From assembly GCA_963855995.1 (NCBI GenBank), contig OY979729.1:8078115-8142114 (forward strand): 64,000 nt of DNA, given 5' to 3'. Positions 12,801 through 18,800 of the stretch are shown piece by piece. A program made the position numbers and the translations under genes. Every line of letters starts with the position of its first letter. Position 1 is the first letter of the stretch. Under the pieces are notes generated by a model. It was not told the DNA's origin, made no database searches, and saw only the letters and a list, made by a program, of their open reading frames with translations. The stretch is from Muricea muricata. Lineage: Eukaryota > Cnidaria > Anthozoa > Malacalcyonacea > Plexauridae.

Positions 12801-15800
12801 TTCAGTGTGTAGTTTCATATAGAGATCAGTAGCGAGCGGTAGCGTATTGTTTACATATATACTGATCTCTATATGAAACTACACACTGAATTGCGCCGCC
12901 TATGCTTTGACCGATATTTTACCTTCTTCCTCGTAGAATGAAAATCTCTATGATTACTGCTGGCATCGTCGTGGTTTTTCTGGCCTCTGTACCTTTCCAT
13001 GGATTGGCTCAAGGGAGTACTTGTTACCTAGTCAAGTGTCACTCCTATTTCGTCGCCTGTATGGAAAGATGCGAGACAGTCAAAGCTTGCTATAATTGTA
13101 TCAGGTGGAAGTGGAGTTGTATAGCGAAACATTGCCCCCAGTGGGGATCTCGTTCACGCCGAAGCGCTGCAAAAAGTTCATGAGTGTTGTACAATGCCTT
13201 CAAGTCTCAAACGGATAGAAAATAAACCTTGGACAAATAAACCTCGTGGGTCGTGTGAGCATGGATTTTAGACATGTGAAGATGAAGAATGTTCGGCTAT
13301 GAACATTGCATGAAAACCTGGGAAAATTCAAAAGAAACGTCATGGAATTCCCGTAACTGACGTCGCTTTTAGAAAAAAGGCAGTGTTTACGTAAAGAAAT
13401 GATTTTAAATGACAGTGAAAATGGAGCTTATTTTTTAGAAATCATTGTGAAGCTATTGCGTATTTTATCAAGATTACTTTTTAAAATCTCAGAGAAATTA
13501 ATTGCATGATTAATGAATAAAGTATTATTACTATAATTTCTTATAATTTTTTACTGATAGACAAGTAAGAAACTTTGTCATACTTACATATTTATAAACA
13601 ATAATAAATAACAGACAATCTATCATCGTTTTTTTTCTGTAAATTCCGTTACTGTATAATTCTACAAAAAGGAACTAAGACCATTTTCCACTTGGCCAAT
13701 GAATATTTCGATGCTAATATTTCAGCAAGTTTTTCGCTGGGCATTACAACTTTCTGTACCGATTTGACTGTTCACAAAGCGTAAACAAAGCTTCATGGGG
13801 CTTCGGTGGTGTAGTGGTCAGACCACTCGCCTTTCACCTCTAAGGTTCCGAGTTCTATCCCCAGTAAGGTAGACTCGAACCCAGTCCTCATGTGAAAAGA
13901 GTAAAGTCAACGCTTTGCAAGTCGTGGGTTTTCTGCGGGTACTTTGGTTTCCTCCCACTCGGAATGTTGACAGGGTGGGATAGGTAACACGGGCCCACAG
14001 TAATTGGCCCACGCTGTTGTGACCCTGCCCTTTTAGCGAATTTGATAAAATAAATCGTTCAATAGATCTGTCTTCGGTAGAGAGCCCGGGTATTGAAGTT
14101 AAATTGTGCACTGGTTCTACTTATATCAATGGAGCCTCCCAAATATGAAGATTACCCAAATTTCGCATCTTTCGAATTTTTCAGCCTTTATTATTGAACC
14201 GATCCGAACGTTTGATAATTCCAATACTTATCGGAATTGTCATTTCATGAATTTATTATATAAAGTACATGTATTTGGGCACTGATAAAACTGATAATCT
14301 TAAATGTGAGATTATTTATGATTATTTCACATGTGAAAATTATCGCTTTTCAAACGATTATCAATCATAGCCTCTGCATATTTTATGTTGGTAGAAAAGA
14401 CGATAGTTTTTATAATAAACAGAAAAATACACGGGTGCTTGGAAATACCAGATTTATTTCTCGTATTAAAGATGATATTTGTATGTATTTGTATCACGCG
14501 CAGAAAAAGTTACCGTTTTTTGCTAAAATTGTCGCGAAAATGGTAGCTTTTCCGCGCGTAATTCAAATATATACAAAATTTGCAAGCGTCACAAGGCTAT
14601 ATTTTCCGTATTTGACAACATTTTTGCCACCAAACTTTGCAATTCTACTAATATTAGGATCCTCTTTCTAGCTGTAGTAAAAGATTTTGGGGTTTTTTCC
14701 CAGGTCGAATTTTAGTCTATTATGCAAATTGTTGATTACGCAGTTCTCAATGTTTTCATGACGTTGCCACTTAAACTATTAACGTCGATCGAATGAACAC
14801 ATCGCTGAAACTCATTTTTTAGTATAATACCTATGCAAACTGACTTTTTAACATGTATTTATAGTGGACAAAAAGATTTTTGATGCAAAATTTACCATAG
14901 GAAATGTTTTAATAATTAACTGAACGATAAATTTTGACTGATTTCCAATTTTTTTTTGTAAACTTGAAATGTTTTTTGCCAAAATATTTTTTTACTCGAA
15001 ATATGTTTTGAATAACCTTGCCTGCTTCGAGTGAAGTTTTCTTTTCTCAATTTTGAAAACAAAGCATGATGCATTGAAATACATGCACGAACTGAAACAG
15101 CGAGTCAAATTTAAGCCAGGATTGACGCTTAACCAGCTTAAACAACTCAGATTTACAACCATATATAGCGAACCAAAACAATAGTAGATATTTGAAATTT
15201 AAACAAAGCGCATTTGTTTACACAACGGAATGTACAACACTTTAAATTTAGATGAGATGTATTATACACATATTTCAATATAAACCTGAAGTGCCATGAC
15301 CTTGGGTTGTTTACATCTTATTTTGCTGTAATTGCATGAGTAAAGTGAAAATATTTTTCTTTTTTAAACAAAATTGTCAACGCGCACGGCCTTAGCTTGG
15401 GATCCATACATACTATAGCGAGTGTAAACCTTGAGTGTATGCCTTTTAAACCTCATCAAAGCGAAGTTTTTATGCAGGGCCGTGGCTAAAGCGTTAATTG
15501 GGGGGGGGGGGAGGGTGTATATTCATATATTCGTGTTATGACCAACTAATTTCTTTTGAAATCAGTTGTCATTAGGGTTAATTTCAAAAGAAATTAGTCG
15601 GGCATAACACGAATATATGAATATACCCCCCCCAATTAACGCTCTAGCTACTGCCCTGTTTTTATGCCATATGGCGATATGACAAGCTCCTTTCGAGAGT
15701 TATATTTTAGAAAAATTGATTTTGTTCTTGAAACGAGTCCTGAAACAAACTAAGAAGTTAGGGCATTGACTGCATGTCACATCGGTCACTTTGATATAGT

Positions 15801-18800
15801 GACGACATACCCAACCATGAACTCAACATGAGCTCCTCCTCTGAATTTACTATATCACTAAATTGTTAAACGCCTCTGAATTTACTAATATAATAAATTC
15901 GGAACAACTTTAGTGCACCGTAATAATTAGACATAGACGAAAGTTATAAAAGTGAGATTGCACTTTCAGGGGTGGGTGGTCCTGCGCGGAAGATGGGATT
16001 AGTTTCGGATTAGGTTTAGGGTTAGGATTAGGGCTAGGCTTGTCGTGAATTTATCATATGAGTAAATTCATGCAGAGGCTTTTAGGAGCAGATGAGGAGC
16101 TTATGCTGAACAAACTAGCCTTAACTGCAGAGCTGCGATCTCTTGAAGCGAGTTAAACAGTATTTATTGGAACAGATACAAAAAATGTTCTCATTATAAA
16201 ATAAGATGAATATCACCTCTTTGAAACTGTTTATGTAGGCATTTGCTGACGCTTTCCTTGTCATTCCAAAAGTTCTTGCTCAAAACTCTGGTCATGATCC
16301 GCAAGAAATCATTGTCAAGTTACAGGTATATATGATCCCTTTTATTTATACTTCTCGTTCTATCTTTCTTTATAGCGCATATATATTTTTAGTAGGACGA
16401 AAATTTAAAATCTGGTAAAACTATACTATTATTTGCTCAGTCCATAGACAACTAACGCTGTTGCCTGATACGCGTGCATTACTTTGGAACCCTGCAATTT
16501 TAATTCAAATATATTCCACGGCTTTGGATTTACATATTTTAGATACGATCGGCAATGCCTATGCAACTCTATAACAAAGCTAAAAAAACAAACACTGTAT
16601 GAATGTTTGTTGACTTCGGACACACCGCTATCACATGTTCCAGTTGTTTGAAAAGTTTTACCAAAACATTCAACGCAAGACCCTGGCTTGCAAGATTTCA
16701 TTTACCGGTGGTTTTCCGTTTTGATTCCCCATTGAAAGTTTATCGAGGTTGTTGCCGAGACGTCTTTTACATTATGTAAGCTAGCAGTATTAAAGTTAAG
16801 GGTTCCAAAAGTAAAGCGTAAGATCGGGTTGTAGTCAACCTGCAGGGTGCCCCAAAACAACGATGTCCAACTTCTATATATAAGATTGATTACTGGATGA
16901 AAACTTGATCATATAAAGTGATTATTTTTTTGTTTTTTTGTTTTTTGTTCATTTGTTCATGGTATTCCTTGTCTACTTGAAGCAAGAAATAAGGAACAAT
17001 TTAAGCGCAAGTGGTCATTATGAGGTGCTCCAGAAAAGCACATAATTTGGTTCCACATGGATAGTTTGAGACTGACTGATGATAACTTAATGTGTTACAC
17101 AGGAAAAATAATTCTCCTTGTTGAAAATGATTCACAGAATTGCACAAAATAACAATATAAAAGAAAATGAATGTTTTTTCTGATTGAGATTCCCTTGATT
17201 GAAATTAAATGGATCTGACTGAAATTAATTGAAATTAAATGGTCTGATTGAAATTAAATACATTCACCACATTTTATGACTCGATGAGACAGATTTTATA
17301 GTACTTTCTTTTGAGCGGTCTTAAAGACAAATTTACTGCACGCTGCCCCAAACACAATTTTATAATAAAAAATTAGGTAAATGTTCAGCTTCCAGATATG
17401 AAATCCATAGATGGCTACTTAGAGTGCAGATTGTGAACATGTGATGTAATTAAAGCCCTATCTCAGTTTTAAAAACTTCCAATCGCGAGCGGTTAATATA
17501 AAGCAGCCATAACGTTTGACTCTCGCTAGCTCAAATTTCATAGACAACCTATCTAAAGAAAGCTTAATGAATACACTTTTAAGCGAGAATAAACACTAGT
17601 TTTACTGCTTGGTACTTTTTTCAAAATTTAAACTTTAATGCAGGACTCCGCGTTTTTTTGGAACACCCTGTAGATATGGTCTGCAAATATCTTTGATTTA
17701 TCTTTTTCTTCGTGTTTCTGTGACTTGTGCACGGTGAAGACATTGAAATTTTGTTGTCATTAAGCAATCGTCCGTAGCATTGCCTTTTTGGATCACTCAA
17801 CTGTACCAAAGTGTAGAGAGTACAAAGAGGGACAGGCTCAGTAAAAAAAAAAGCGTAAGGTGCTTGCGTGATGATTCGTCATGGGCGCCATGTTCCTAGC
17901 CAGTGCCCTAAATAGAAGCATTTCCCCCCGTATTAATAGCCATTTTAAATATTTTCAGGCGGTGACTTCCTCTGTTTAGGGCACTGGCTAGGAGCATGAC
18001 ACCCATGACGAATATTGCATGCTCGTCCCCCCCCCCGGAAATATACAAAATGGCTACTAATACCGGGGGAAAATGCTTCTGTTTAGGGCACTGGCTAGGA
18101 ACATGGTGCCCATGACGAATCATCACGCAAGCACCTTACGCTTTTTTGACTGAACCTGTCCCTCTTTGTACTCTCTACACTTTGGTACTGTTGTGTTTAG
18201 TAAAGCCTGATCAGAAACGTTCTTTCTGTTGTTACGAATGGCCACCTATATTTAAATGTCAAAATAAGGCCTGGTTATTGAGGGCTGGGCTCCTTAGTAA
18301 ATAAAGATAAGATAAAGGTATACTTACTACAACAGGGGTGTCGTAGATTATTGGTCAACAATCTTAATATTTGTGCCTCTTTTATTTAGGAGGAATATTC
18401 GGATATTGGCAAACCAGTTGGTATCGACCTGAACGCGGGCGAAGCATTTAGTCCTTCCGATTTAGGTGTCTGGGATAATTATAACGTCAAGCGTCAGTTG
18501 TTGCACTCCTGGTAAGAAAAATGACCGTAATATAATATATGGTCCAGTTGAAATAATGAGTAACATACCAGTGATCCTTTGTTTTTATATGTACTATTTC
18601 ATATACGAGGGAGCGTTAAAACGCGAGGCGCACCTCAGTGTTTTAGATAATGATAAAACGCGATTTCGGGTGAATTAAAGGACTTTTAATATACCGTATT
18701 GTAATGCTAATTAGAACATGACAAATTATATAAAGCGTTGTCCTAATTAGCACTTTATGAGATACATAGCCACCTCACATGACCTATTATGGACGCAATT

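Noticed and set aside
13799-13867. Functional tRNA-Glu gene
   Set aside because: The tRNA-like head has mismatches in the B box and acceptor pairing and runs directly into a SINE body, so it is a SINE head.
16845-17667. Complete mariner-like element of about 820 bp
   Set aside because: Only the right end is convincing; the left end lacks the TA duplication and the arms do not pair beyond about 15 bases.
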